A stretch of DNA of 30,117 bases. Origin: CAYRPN01 sp964426135 (GTDB taxonomy: Bacteria > Planctomycetota > Phycisphaerae > Phycisphaerales > Phycisphaeraceae). The DNA lies in contig CAYRPN010000065.1 in assembly GCA_964426135.1 (NCBI GenBank), positions 1 through 30,117 on the forward strand, read 5' to 3'. Both the position numbers and the translations under genes were made by a program. Below, one piece after another: positions 6,782 through 15,009 of the stretch. Each line of letters begins with the position of its first letter. The stretch's first letter is position 1. Under the pieces are notes generated by a model. The model was not told the DNA's origin and did not search any database. It saw nothing but the letters and a program-made list of their open reading frames with translations.

Positions 6782-8779
6782 ATGAACCACGTTGCGCGCC
6801 TTATCGTGATTCCTCTCTGCCTCGCCTGCATGCTCGGCGCCGCGGCTGATCCCGTGACGACCGCGACCAGCACCGGCGATTACCAGTCCGCGTGGCTCGA
6901 GCTCGAAAAGGGCGGGCTGAATATCGAGGACAAGAAAGTCGCGCCCATCGATGTGCCCGTCTATCTGGGCTTGCGCGACGGCAGAGCCGTCGTCGCGTGG
7001 TTCGTCCATCCCGCGATGAGCGGCGGGCGCATCGTCTGGCTGGACCAGTCGACGGTGACGCTGGGCGGCGGCGAGTTCAAGGGCGAACTCGCCGGCCGCA
7101 CCAACATGCACTGGGGCAACAAGAACGTTCACGATTACGTCTACACATTCGACGCGACGGTCACCGGCGGTGCGATCGCCGGCGCTTTCACCGCCCGCTT
7201 CGTGGATGACGCGGGCGTCAAGACGGAAACCGCCGGCAAGGTCACCGGCAGAATCGTCGCCGGCGGGCAACTGCGCAACGAGAACAAACTGCCACCGGGA
7301 AAAAACTGGTCGCACTATTTCGGAGACGGCCATGGCTTTGCCGGCCCCGCCTGCGGCACGAAGATGATCGACGACCTTTCGCTCGCCAAGCCCGTGTGGA
7401 AGAGCGAAGCCTTCGTCCCCACCGGTTACGGCTCGGCGCCGGACTCGCGCTACTTCGATCGCGCCGGCTACACCGACAACGGCGGCGGATCGTCGTCGCC
7501 GCTGGTCGTCGATGGCAAGGTGTACCAGTTCTTCTATTCCCCGCGCGGCCCCGTCGGACTCGACAAGGCCTACGGCAAGTACGAAACCGAAGCCGACCTT
7601 ATCGCCAAGGCACGCGAGCGATTCCCCAAACGCGAGATTCAGCAGCGCGCCATGGTCAACCACTTCCGCACCGAGGCGGATGAGATGCTCATCTGCCTCG
7701 ACGCCGCCACGGGCCAGACGCTGTGGAAGACGACGATGCCGCAGCGCGGGAACAACTACCAGACTCACAAGCATCGCGGGCATTTTCCTGTCGCACTGAT
7801 TGCGGACGGCACCGTGTACCAGCCGGGCACCACTGGCCGGCTCTACGCGATCGATGCCTCCAACGGCCAACTGAAATGGGAATATCCCGAGGCCCACCCG
7901 CAGCCTTACGCGGCGAAACAGGGCGGCGTTGACTGCACCGCGCCCAGCCCGGTCCTTGTCGGCGATGTGGTGATCTTCGCCTCGACCAAAGGCGTGATCG
8001 GCGTCGATGCGAAGACCGGCGCGAAGAAGTGGACGCAGAATCTGTGGAATCGCAGTTCGCTGCTGCCGTGGAAAGGCGAAACTGGAACGCTCGTCATCGC
8101 CACCGATCGCAATCACGAGAAAAAGGAAAACTTCGCGGTCGCCTTCGAACCGACCGACGGCAAGATCGCCTGGCGGCAGCCCATCGATTACCTCACCGAC
8201 TTCGGCTTTCCGCTGCTGGCCGGCGACCTGCTCATCGCGTACTCGGTCAACAAGGAGAACATCAAGCCCGGCGAGAATGACGGCATCGCGGTGGTGCATG
8301 CCTACAAGGTTTCCGCGAAGGGGCTGGAAAAGGCGTGGACCACGCCCGGCCTGGCGCCGACGGTCGACACCGTGGGTCTGGCGATCGCCGGCGACCACGT
8401 CTATCTCACGGCCGCCGCCACGACGTTCTGTCTGAAACTGGCCACGGGTGAAGTCGCGGCGAAGGCGGAGAACGTCGGCGGCGCCCGCACGCAGACGGCG
8501 TTCATCGCCGACGGCCGGCTGTTCCTCCAGCCCGAGGGCCGGCACGGCAAGCAGTCCTTTTTCATGCTTGACGCCGATCCCGCGAATTTCCGTCCGCTGG
8601 GCGCCGCGCTGCCGACGAAGGGCGCTGGCCACGCCGTCGGCGGCCAGTGGCAGTGGCTCCCGCCGCATACCTGGACCACGGCCTACGCCAACCAGCCGAT
8701 CAACTATCCCGTTGTGGACGGCAGGCTGTTCGTGCGCGGCTTGGATGCGATCTACTGTTACGACCTGCGACGCAAGTGA
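6782..8779 (+). CDS. Exported PQQ-like beta-propeller protein
   Basis: A 665-residue protein with a signal peptide (residues 1 to about 23, hydrophobic LIVIPLCLACMLGAA). After an N-terminal beta-rich region come PQQ-type propeller repeats: LICLDAATGQTLWKT, LYAIDASNGQLKWEY, VIGVDAKTGAKKWTQ, NFAVAFEPTDGKIAWRQ and TFCLKLATGEVA. These are the outer-strand signatures of an eight-bladed propeller. The full catalytic set of a quinoprotein dehydrogenase is not evident, so a structural, binding or assembly role is as likely as an enzymatic one. Translation starts at ATG 6782, 17 bp after the last REP, with GGGA at 6766-6769 as a distant ribosome site. The gene continues the exported-protein cluster on the same strand. 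Confidence 0.82.
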   Translation: MNHVARLIVIPLCLACMLGAAADPVTTATSTGDYQSAWLELEKGGLNIEDKKVAPIDVPVYLGLRDGRAVVAWFVHPAMSGGRIVWLDQSTVTLGGGEFKGELAGRTNMHWGNKNVHDYVYTFDATVTGGAIAGAFTARFVDDAGVKTETAGKVTGRIVAGGQLRNENKLPPGKNWSHYFGDGHGFAGPACGTKMIDDLSLAKPVWKSEAFVPTGYGSAPDSRYFDRAGYTDNGGGSSSPLVVDGKVYQFFYSPRGPVGLDKAYGKYETEADLIAKARERFPKREIQQRAMVNHFRTEADEMLICLDAATGQTLWKTTMPQRGNNYQTHKHRGHFPVALIADGTVYQPGTTGRLYAIDASNGQLKWEYPEAHPQPYAAKQGGVDCTAPSPVLVGDVVIFASTKGVIGVDAKTGAKKWTQNLWNRSSLLPWKGETGTLVIATDRNHEKKENFAVAFEPTDGKIAWRQPIDYLTDFGFPLLAGDLLIAYSVNKENIKPGENDGIAVVHAYKVSAKGLEKAWTTPGLAPTVDTVGLAIAGDHVYLTAAATTFCLKLATGEVAAKAENVGGARTQTAFIADGRLFLQPEGRHGKQSFFMLDADPANFRPLGAALPTKGAGHAVGGQWQWLPPHTWTTAYANQPINYPVVDGRLFVRGLDAIYCYDLRRK

Positions 8780-8798
8780 ATCATCAGTTTCGTCGTTT

Positions 8799-8867
8799 CG
8801 TAGGGTGGGGATCGCCCACCATGATTGACGCACAGGGCTGGACGTGGTGGGCAGTGCCCACCCTACG
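8799..8867. repeat. GTAGGGTGGG inverted REP pair
   Basis: Perfect 11-bp outer arms, CGTAGGGTGGG (8799-8809) and CCCACCCTACG (8857-8867). Each half is itself a hairpin: GTAG then GGTGGG...CCCACC on the left, and GGTGGGC, loop AGT, GCCCACC then CTAC on the right. It has the same head-plus-hairpin plan as the main REP family but an unrelated stem. It lies between the PQQ gene and the following gene. Confidence 0.8.
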
Positions 8868-8893
8868 TCGCTGAATCGCGCGGAGATAGAAAC

Positions 8894-10174
8894 ATGTCCA
8901 TGCGAATTTTCATCATCGCTTTCGTCGCATTCGTCTTCTGCAATCGCGAGATCGCCGCGAATCCGCCCGCCTTTCCGCCCGGCTGGGTTCCCGTCAACGC
9001 GCTCGACGAGAAGCCGGTGTGGAACGACCTGCGCAAGACCGATGACGTGATCCGCCTCTACCTTCCCCGCGGCGACAAGCCCGTGCGCGGCGTCTTCGTC
9101 TGCTTCGCGTTTCACTCCGGCGATCCGCGCGAGCTGGCGCGGCTGTGGAACTTCGCTCTCGTCTCCGTGCCGTGGGCTTTCGAGTACGACCTGGGCGTCA
9201 ACGACCAACGCAACGGCCGGTACAAGGTCGGCCATCCGTCGCAGGACATGAGCCTGCTGTTGCGTTATCTCGAACACGCCGCGAAGGAGACGAAGCACCC
9301 GGAACTGGCGACCGTGCCGCTGGTCGGCTGGCTGGGGCAGAACGGCTCGCATCTGGGCGCCGATCTTTACAAGCGGGCTCCGGATCGGGTCATTGCGTGG
9401 AGCGATTCCTTTGCGAACCGACTGGCACAGTTTCCGGAACTGACCGCGAAAGTTCCCTTCGCGTATGCATGGGAGTTCACGAAGAAAGACGAGCAGGAGC
9501 GCGCCGCGGCCCGCGAGGCCGGGTTGCCCAAGGTGCGCGACCAGTTCACACCGCCGCTGGATTTCAAGTGCCGCGCCAACACCTACGGCTTCGGCCACGG
9601 GATCTACTCCAAGTACAACTTTTTCATGGCGTACCTCGACCGCTGCATTGCGCTCCGCATGCCCGACGAGATGCCGGCTCCCGGCCAGCCGGTGAAGCTC
9701 AAGCCGCTGACGCTTGCGCAGGGCTGGGCCGGCGACTACAACGCGGTGGGCGAGTGGAACCCGATCGCGCCCTATGCCGAGGCGAAGGGCATGATCGAGC
9801 CGGTGTGGCTGCCGGATGAATACGCGGCGTGGATGTGGCGGGCGTACCACAGCGCCAAGCCTGACATCGCGCTGTCGTCGCCGATCGTGGAGTACCAGAA
9901 GCGCGACGGCAAATGGGGCGGGCCGCATTGCGGGCTCGGTTACGGCGGCGCGCTGAAGGTGAGTGACGCGATCAAGTTCGCGGCTCAAACGAAGGGCCAG
10001 TACGTCAAGGTGGAATTTCACGACGGGCCGACGATCGTGGCGACAGCGGACGCCGCGCCGTGGCAGGCCGAGGGCGTGAAGCTTCAGCGCGGCCTGCGCG
10101 TGCTCTTCGCCGTGGGTGTCCGCGGCGACGGCAGCCGTGCCGCCAGTCGGGCGTCGTTTGTGATTGTGGAATAG
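8894..10174 (+). CDS. Secreted alpha/beta-hydrolase-like protein of unknown function
   Basis: A 426-residue protein with a signal peptide (MSMRIFIIAFVAFVFC, cleavage near residue 22). The core VRGVFVCFAFHSGDP, a LLLRYLEHAA helix and the strand VPLVGWLGQNGSHLGADL resemble the alpha/beta-hydrolase order of strand, helix and nucleophile elbow. The elbow reads GQNGSHLG instead of the usual GxSxG, so catalysis by a standard serine triad is uncertain. ATG 8894 is preceded by GGAG at 8882-8885 with good spacing. It is the last gene of the forward exported-protein cluster. I do not recognise a specific family. The 162 bp after it, before the converging ABC permease gene, hold no feature I can support. 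Confidence 0.6.
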   Translation: MSMRIFIIAFVAFVFCNREIAANPPAFPPGWVPVNALDEKPVWNDLRKTDDVIRLYLPRGDKPVRGVFVCFAFHSGDPRELARLWNFALVSVPWAFEYDLGVNDQRNGRYKVGHPSQDMSLLLRYLEHAAKETKHPELATVPLVGWLGQNGSHLGADLYKRAPDRVIAWSDSFANRLAQFPELTAKVPFAYAWEFTKKDEQERAAAREAGLPKVRDQFTPPLDFKCRANTYGFGHGIYSKYNFFMAYLDRCIALRMPDEMPAPGQPVKLKPLTLAQGWAGDYNAVGEWNPIAPYAEAKGMIEPVWLPDEYAAWMWRAYHSAKPDIALSSPIVEYQKRDGKWGGPHCGLGYGGALKVSDAIKFAAQTKGQYVKVEFHDGPTIVATADAAPWQAEGVKLQRGLRVLFAVGVRGDGSRAASRASFVIVE

Positions 10175-10336
10175 CCTGACCGCATGACAGGAGAGCTCGC
10201 ATGGGACGAGCAATGACATGGGCGATGATTGAACGATCCACCGTGCAGTGGAATGCGACCGGGGTTGCGCGTTGATCTCCCGGTCCGGGCGTCACTGGCG
10301 ATGGTGTGCTCGCGTGCGCTGAAGACCGATGGTTGA

Positions 10337-11125
10337 TCACGCGCCCATCGCCGAGTAGCGCTTGATCGCCACGCGCCAGAGCACGCGGTTGATCACGAAG
10401 AAAGCCGCGATCCACGCGACAAGCACGCCGAAGCAGAACGTGAGATCCACCTCGCGGCCCAGCAATACCTGCGTCGGGTAATAAACGAGATAGGGAAACG
10501 GTGTGAACTGGGCGACGAGGCGAGCCGTCGGATGATATTCATCGAGCGGGCCGACCATGCCGGAGAGGAAGATGTAGATGAGGAACCAGAGTTGCTCGAT
10601 GCTGGTGGCTCGTTCGGTCCAGAAGGCGAGCAGGCCGAAGGTGTACTGGATGACGAATCGCAGGACGAACGCCAGGGCGATCATGATCGACGCGAGCAGG
10701 ATGTCGCTGATCTGCGGCGACCAGCGGGCTGCGGGATACAGCAGGAAAAAGGCGAGCAACAGGGCGATGACGAAGGGCAGGCGCACGGCACGTTCGACGA
10801 GGTGCGTCGCCACGTGTCGCCAGACGGGGTCGATCGGTTGCAGCAGGAACGGCGAGAGCCTGCCTTGCAGCACTTCCTGCTCAAACTCCCAGATGACCCA
10901 GACCATCGTGAACTGGCGAACGATGAACACAGCGGCGAAATACTGGGCGAACTGGCCAGAACTGAGCGTGAACGAACCGCCTTCGCCCGCCTGCACCCAG
11001 ACGGCCATCATGATGAACGGAAATAGCGTCGACAACATCCACAGCAGAATCTCGGCGCGCATCTCGAACAACAGCGCGTAATGCACGCTGAGCAGAGTGC
11101 GGGTTTTGCGGAGCAGATGCGTCAC
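10337..11125 (-). CDS. ABC-2 type transporter permease
   Basis: A 262-residue integral membrane protein with about six hydrophobic segments (around residues 25-45, 60-80, 110-135, 140-165, 175-195 and 225-250). The sequence, including the EFEQEVLQGRLSPFLLQPIDPVW segment between the second and third segments, fits the DUF990/ABC-2 family of export permeases. The start is GTG at 11125, and its first bases overlap the stop codon of the ATPase gene (GTGA), so the two are translationally coupled. With the ATPase it should form an exporter; the substrate is unknown. Confidence 0.85.
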   Translation of the reverse strand: MTHLLRKTRTLLSVHYALLFEMRAEILLWMLSTLFPFIMMAVWVQAGEGGSFTLSSGQFAQYFAAVFIVRQFTMVWVIWEFEQEVLQGRLSPFLLQPIDPVWRHVATHLVERAVRLPFVIALLLAFFLLYPAARWSPQISDILLASIMIALAFVLRFVIQYTFGLLAFWTERATSIEQLWFLIYIFLSGMVGPLDEYHPTARLVAQFTPFPYLVYYPTQVLLGREVDLTFCFGVLVAWIAAFFVINRVLWRVAIKRYSAMGA

Positions 11126-12102
11126 GCTTTCCCTTCCTTGAACAATCGTCCGATGATCTGCTCGATCGGCGGATCGCTCACCGTCATGTCCGCCACATCC
11201 AGTTCCGCGAGCAGGCGGGTCACGGTCGCAGTCAGGTCCGCCCGCTGCACGATGAATCGCACCACGCGGCCCTCGCAGGACTCGATCTCGCCGAAGGGTT
11301 GCAGCGATTCAAGCGAGCGCGGCTGCTTCAATTCCAGCTTCACCTCGCGGTACGGCGCGAACTTCTCGATCACGCCATCGAGGCTGCCGTCGTAGATGAG
11401 GCTGCCCTGGTGAATCATCAGGACGCGCTGGCACAAGGCGGTGATGTCCGCCATGTAGTGGCTGGTGAGCAGGATCGTGGCGTTGTAGCGCCTGTTGTAA
11501 TCTCGCAGAAACTCGCGCACGGCGGCCTGGGCGTTCACGTCAAGGCCCAGCGTCGGCTCGTCGAGGAACAAGATCATCGGACGATGGATCAGCGCCGCCA
11601 TCAACTCCGCCTTCATGCGCTCGCCCAACGACAACTTGCGCACTGGCTTTCGCAGTTCGTCGGTGAGGCCGAGCATTTCGCTCAGTTCCTTGACGCGCGT
11701 TTCGTACTCGGCCGGCGGAATCTCGTAGACCGCCGCATTGATCCGCAGCGAGTCCAGCGCGGGCAGGTCCCAGATCAGTTGCTGCTTCTGGCCCATCACC
11801 AACGTGATCTGCTTCAGGAACGCGCTCTGGCGTCTGTGCGGCGTGTGGCCGGCGACGGTGGCGACGCCGGACGTCGGATAGAGCAGGCCGGTGAGCATTT
11901 TCAGCACGGTGGTCTTGCCCGCGCCGTTGGGGCCGAGGAAGCCGACGATTTCGCCCGGCTCAATGGAAAAGGTGACTCCTTTGACGGCCTCGACGAGCCT
12001 GTACTTGCGCTTGAAGAAATGCCGCAACGTGCCGAGCAGGCCCGGATCGCGCTCGCCGACGCGGAAGTGTTTGCACAGGTTTTCGGCGGCGATCAGGGGC
12101 AT
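11122..12102 (-). CDS. ABC transporter ATP-binding protein
   Basis: A 326-residue cytoplasmic ATPase. Visible motifs are Walker A GPNGAGKT (57-64), signature LSLGERMK (157-164), Walker B ILFLDEP (177-183) and the switch histidine H215 in LLTSHYMAD. The LSLGERMK signature in place of LSGGQ is typical of the subgroup that partners DUF990-type permeases, matching the overlapping downstream gene. I chose ATG 12102 because the protein then opens MPLIAAENLCKHF, a normal NBD start. The open frame extends further upstream to 12330, but that part runs through repeats and the lipid kinase gene. No ribosome site is visible; a degenerate tandem repeat lies directly upstream. Confidence 0.9.
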   Translation of the reverse strand: MPLIAAENLCKHFRVGERDPGLLGTLRHFFKRKYRLVEAVKGVTFSIEPGEIVGFLGPNGAGKTTVLKMLTGLLYPTSGVATVAGHTPHRRQSAFLKQITLVMGQKQQLIWDLPALDSLRINAAVYEIPPAEYETRVKELSEMLGLTDELRKPVRKLSLGERMKAELMAALIHRPMILFLDEPTLGLDVNAQAAVREFLRDYNRRYNATILLTSHYMADITALCQRVLMIHQGSLIYDGSLDGVIEKFAPYREVKLELKQPRSLESLQPFGEIESCEGRVVRFIVQRADLTATVTRLLAELDVADMTVSDPPIEQIIGRLFKEGKA

Positions 12103-12117
12103 GAGGAGTTCTACATT

Positions 12118-12167
12118 TTGAGTCTTGAATTCTGGGCTCTGAGTTCTGAGTCTTGGAGTCTGGGGTG
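12118..12167. repeat. Degenerate 7-8 bp tandem repeat (TGAGTCT/TGAGTTC type)
   Basis: TTGAGTC, TTGAATTC, TGGGCTC, TGAGTTC, TGAGTC and TTGGAGTC follow each other directly. The block begins 16 bp upstream of the ATPase start codon. It is a short degenerate tandem array of unknown role. Confidence 0.6.
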
Positions 12168-12171
12168 TTCC

Positions 12172-12198
12172 GGCGGGGCCGCTTAAAGCGGCCCCGCC
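12172..12198. terminator. Strong inverted repeat after the lipid kinase gene
   Basis: GGCGGGGCCGCTT (12172-12184) and AAGCGGCCCCGCC (12186-12198) are perfect 13-bp complements around one A. It lies 20 bp past the lipid kinase stop codon in the direction of transcription. No T-run follows, so termination is an inference and it may instead be another dispersed palindrome. Confidence 0.45.
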
Positions 12199-12217
12199 TG
12201 CGGCCCCAGGCGCGCGA

Positions 12218-13114
12218 TTATTTCGCCGGCACCACGATCGGCACGCACGCGGGTTGGATCGTGACACAAACCGGCGTGGTGCCGAAGTATTCGCCATCCA
12301 CCTCGACCGCGACGGGTTCGCTCGAATCAATGACCACGCGATGGCCGCGCTGGTACGACACGCTGCGAGCCTTGGACAGGCCGCCGCAAAACGCCTTGAG
12401 CGCGTAACCCGCCAGCGACAGGATCTTCCCCTTCGGCAGCACGCACACGTCGAAGTATCCCGAATCCATCGCGGCCTTGTCGGCCACCGTGAAGATGCCC
12501 GCGTAGTTTCTCGAGTTCGCCACCACCACCATCGCGCCGCTCACCGGTTCGCCGTCATCGACGCGCACGCTCAGCACCGGCGGCGAGTAGCGGCGGATCG
12601 TGCGCCAGATCGGCTTCATGTAGCCGAAGAACCCGAGCTTGCCTTTGCGGTTCGCGTGAATGTCCTCGATCACCATCGCGTCGAAGCCGGCGCTCATGAC
12701 GACGAGAAATCGGCGGGGACTCTGCGCCATGGCCGCGTTGGAGATTTCGCCGAGATCCACCTTGCGCACCACGCCGCGCTCGGCGTTGTCCGCCACGCCC
12801 GCCGGTTTCCAGGGCAGCTTCAGCTCGCGCACCAGCACATTCGCGGTGCCGACGGGCATCTGCACGATGGGAAGTTTCCCCACATCGTGCAGGCCGTTGA
12901 GCACTTCATTGAGCGTGCCATCGCCCCCGGCGACGATCAGTCGATCGAGGTCGTTCGGCAACTCACCGGCCCAGCGCACGGCGTCACCCGCTCTTGTAGT
13001 GAGCATCACGTCGACCGCGTGGCCACGCTCCTGGAGCAGGCGCGTCAGTTCTTCGATGCGTGGCTTGGCCTTGCCGCCGCCGGCGATCGGGTTGCCGATG
13101 ATCCGCAAACGCAT
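12218..13114 (-). CDS. Diacylglycerol kinase family lipid kinase
   Basis: A 298-residue cytoplasmic enzyme of the DAGK catalytic (YegS/DgkB) family that phosphorylates lipids, probably diacylglycerol or a related alcohol. Motifs in order: RIIGNPIAGGGK (4-15), the nucleotide-binding GGDGTLNEVLNG (63-74), PVGTANVLVREL (87-98), and a C-terminal beta-domain ending VAVEVDGEYFGTTPV (about residues 271-285), the usual family ending. Length matches the family. ATG 13114 begins the first beta strand; the upstream in-frame extension runs through a REP pair and is not coding. The ABC transporter genes lie downstream on the same strand, 115 bp away and separated by an inverted repeat, so they may be independent units. 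Confidence 0.9.
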   Translation of the reverse strand: MRLRIIGNPIAGGGKAKPRIEELTRLLQERGHAVDVMLTTRAGDAVRWAGELPNDLDRLIVAGGDGTLNEVLNGLHDVGKLPIVQMPVGTANVLVRELKLPWKPAGVADNAERGVVRKVDLGEISNAAMAQSPRRFLVVMSAGFDAMVIEDIHANRKGKLGFFGYMKPIWRTIRRYSPPVLSVRVDDGEPVSGAMVVVANSRNYAGIFTVADKAAMDSGYFDVCVLPKGKILSLAGYALKAFCGGLSKARSVSYQRGHRVVIDSSEPVAVEVDGEYFGTTPVCVTIQPACVPIVVPAK

Positions 13115-13182
13115 GGTGCGAATAGTAGCGAAGTTGTCGTAGGGATTTGCGGATGCCGGGGATAGAATGACGCAACCCTGAT

Positions 13183-13249
13183 GTGGGACGACTTTCCAAG
13201 TCGTCCGGCGGCACTCCCTTACTTCGGACGACTTGGAAAGTCGTCCCAC
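13183..13249. repeat. REP inverted pair between divergent genes
   Basis: Forward REP 13183-13206 (GTGG head, GACGACTT stem) and reverse REP 13226-13249 (CCAC tail) are separated by 19 bp. This is the compact two-copy form of the element. It lies 68 bp from the lipid kinase start and 19 bp from the HD gene start, so it sits in the promoter region of one or both. Confidence 0.93.
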
Positions 13250-13268
13250 TCTTTGATGCGGAGGCCAC

Positions 13269-13979
13269 ATGATCGATCTACAGGAACGCTGGGATCGGCT
13301 GTGGCACGCGGTCGGCGCCGCCGGGGGAACCGGTGGCCACGATTCTTCCGCCGACGCGGGCCATGTTTCGTCATCCCATTCGCACCAGGCCGGCGCCGCC
13401 ATCGCTGGGGAGACTCACGCGCAGCGCGTGCTGCACGAACTGAGCGATCGACTCGCCGAACCGTGGCGGGCGTATCACAACGCGGACCACCTGCGCGCCT
13501 GCCTCGCCGAGTTCGACCGTGTCGAGTACCAGGCGAAACAGCCCAACGCCCTGCAATGGTCGATCTGGTTCCATGACGCCATCTACGATCCGCGGGCCAG
13601 GGACAACGAAGAACGCAGTGCCGCCTGGGCGTGCCAGGTCGCGGCGGAAGCGGGCCTGCCCGCCGATTTCCAGAGCGCCGTGAAAGAGATGATCCTGGCG
13701 ACGAAACACCTCGGCCCGCCGGCGAATCACGATGACGAACTGATGGTGGACATCGACCTTGCCATCCTCGGCCAGCCCGCGGCGAAGTTCGACGCCTACG
13801 ACGCGGCGATCCGATTGGAATATGCACACGTGCCGGAGGAGGAGTACCGCGCGGGCCGGGCGAAGGTGCTTCGATCGTTTCTCACGCGCCCGCATATCTA
13901 TTTCACGGCTCCGTTTCGTGGTCGATACGAAGGCATGGCGCGGGCGAATCTGGCGCGGGCGATGGTGAAGTTGAAGTGA
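13269..13979 (+). CDS. HD-domain predicted metal-dependent phosphohydrolase (COG4339-like)
   Basis: A 236-residue protein with an HD-type metal centre: H70 and H74 in YHNADHL, H102-D103 in WFHDAIYD, H147 in TKHLGP and D161 in VDIDLAILG. This pattern matches the family often mislabelled NMDA-receptor-like in databases, whose substrate is unknown. The ATG at 13269 has GGAGG at 13260-13264, only 4 nt away, so translation may be modest. Residues 17-48 form a low-complexity Gly/Ala/Ser/His insertion that most relatives appear to lack. A REP pair ends 19 bp upstream. Confidence 0.8.
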   Translation: MIDLQERWDRLWHAVGAAGGTGGHDSSADAGHVSSSHSHQAGAAIAGETHAQRVLHELSDRLAEPWRAYHNADHLRACLAEFDRVEYQAKQPNALQWSIWFHDAIYDPRARDNEERSAAWACQVAAEAGLPADFQSAVKEMILATKHLGPPANHDDELMVDIDLAILGQPAAKFDAYDAAIRLEYAHVPEEEYRAGRAKVLRSFLTRPHIYFTAPFRGRYEGMARANLARAMVKLK

Positions 13980-14002
13980 CGGAGTTGGGAAGTGGAGGTC
14001 GC

Positions 14003-14083
14003 GGTTAGCGGAAACGCCGCAGGCGTCTGGACCAATCACCCCGCGCGTCCATCGTCCAGACGCCTGCGGCGTTTCCGCTAACC
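14003..14083. terminator. 30-bp perfect inverted repeat between convergent genes
   Basis: Positions 14003-14032 are the exact reverse complement of 14054-14083, with 21 bp between. Each arm also holds a small internal hairpin (ACGCC, GCA, GGCGT). It lies midway between the HD gene and the converging isomerase gene, so it could end transcription in both directions, although there is no T-run. The arm begins GGTTAGCGGAAACGCC and may be a dispersed palindrome family of its own. Confidence 0.6.
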
Positions 14084-14142
14084 ACAACCCTGAAAAACGA
14101 ATCCATTCTCGCTCGCCACGTCCGAATCGCACCGCTCGCCTC

Positions 14143-14967
14143 TCATCCCCGGCACCCAAGCTTCCGCATGATCGCATCAGTCTTCTCGTACGCCTCCGTC
14201 ACCCACTCCACGATCCGTTCCGGTTGCGGGCTGTATTCCAACTCGATGCTCACGGTCTTGTCGAAGCCTGTGTCGCGGATCGCTTCCAGATAATCGATGA
14301 TCGGCACGACGCCGCGGCCCGGCGGCAGGTCGCCGTGAACTTTGCCGTTGCAGTCGGACAGGTGCACGTGCTCGATCAGACCTTTGAGCCGGGCGACCTC
14401 GGCGGGCTTGATCTTCATCAGGTAAAGATGCGAAATATCGCAGTTGGCGCGGACCACATCCGTCATGCCCACATCGGTCACGAACTTCAGCATCGTGTCC
14501 ACCGTGTTGATCAACGAAAGCTTGAACGGCTCCAGTTCCAGCGCGATCTTCACGCCCAGGCTCTTCGCATACTTGCCCAGTTCTTTGCAGCTTTCCACGC
14601 CCAGCCGCCACTGCTCCGCCGGCGGGATCACTTCCTGCTGCCAGATGTATTCGCCGATGACCAGCAGCAGATTCTCGCAGCCGAACTCGTAGCACATGTC
14701 GAGATATTTCTTGCATCGCTCCACGTGGAACCGCTGCACGGACGGATTGAAATCGATCAGCCCCACCGCGACGCAGGCGATGCTCTTGATCGGTAGCGCC
14801 AGGGCGTCGGCGGTGTCCTTGATCAGGCGGCGCTCCTTCACGTCGATGTCCAAGGGATCGGCGAAAATGTCGACCGTGTCGAAGCCGATCTTCTTCGTCT
14901 GTTCCAGGCCGAACTTCGTGCCTTGGCCGGCCTGGGCGAAGGCGGAGTTGATGAGGCCGAGCTTCAT
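14143..14967 (-). CDS. Sugar phosphate isomerase/epimerase-like TIM barrel protein
   Basis: A 274-residue protein of the xylose isomerase-like (AP endonuclease 2) TIM-barrel family. It opens MKLGLINSAFAQ and carries the expected metal-ligand strands: IALELEPF (glutamate), ANCDISHLYLM (aspartate/histidine), HVHLSDCNGKVHGDLPPG (histidines, aspartate) and VSIELEYSP (glutamate). Members isomerise or epimerise free or phosphorylated sugars and inositols; the substrate here is unknown. ATG 14967 has GGAG with 7-nt spacing. A Gfo/Idh/MocA oxidoreductase lies nearby on the same strand, a common pairing in inositol or sugar catabolism, but a toxin-antitoxin pair sits between them. Confidence 0.87.
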   Translation of the reverse strand: MKLGLINSAFAQAGQGTKFGLEQTKKIGFDTVDIFADPLDIDVKERRLIKDTADALALPIKSIACVAVGLIDFNPSVQRFHVERCKKYLDMCYEFGCENLLLVIGEYIWQQEVIPPAEQWRLGVESCKELGKYAKSLGVKIALELEPFKLSLINTVDTMLKFVTDVGMTDVVRANCDISHLYLMKIKPAEVARLKGLIEHVHLSDCNGKVHGDLPPGRGVVPIIDYLEAIRDTGFDKTVSIELEYSPQPERIVEWVTEAYEKTDAIMRKLGCRG

Positions 14968-15009
14968 GGAAAATCTCCGGAGGGCAGCCACCGCGAAACC
15001 TCGATCAGT

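Noticed and set aside
4766..10219. Very long open frame on the minus strand (1817 codons)
   Set aside because: It lies opposite four well-supported genes and runs through REP arrays; it has no recognisable domain and is explained by GC-rich codon bias.
13980..14142. Classical rho-independent terminator
   Set aside because: The inverted repeat is strong but has no T-run; the same is true of 12172-12198 and 26992-27084, so intrinsic termination is only a possibility.
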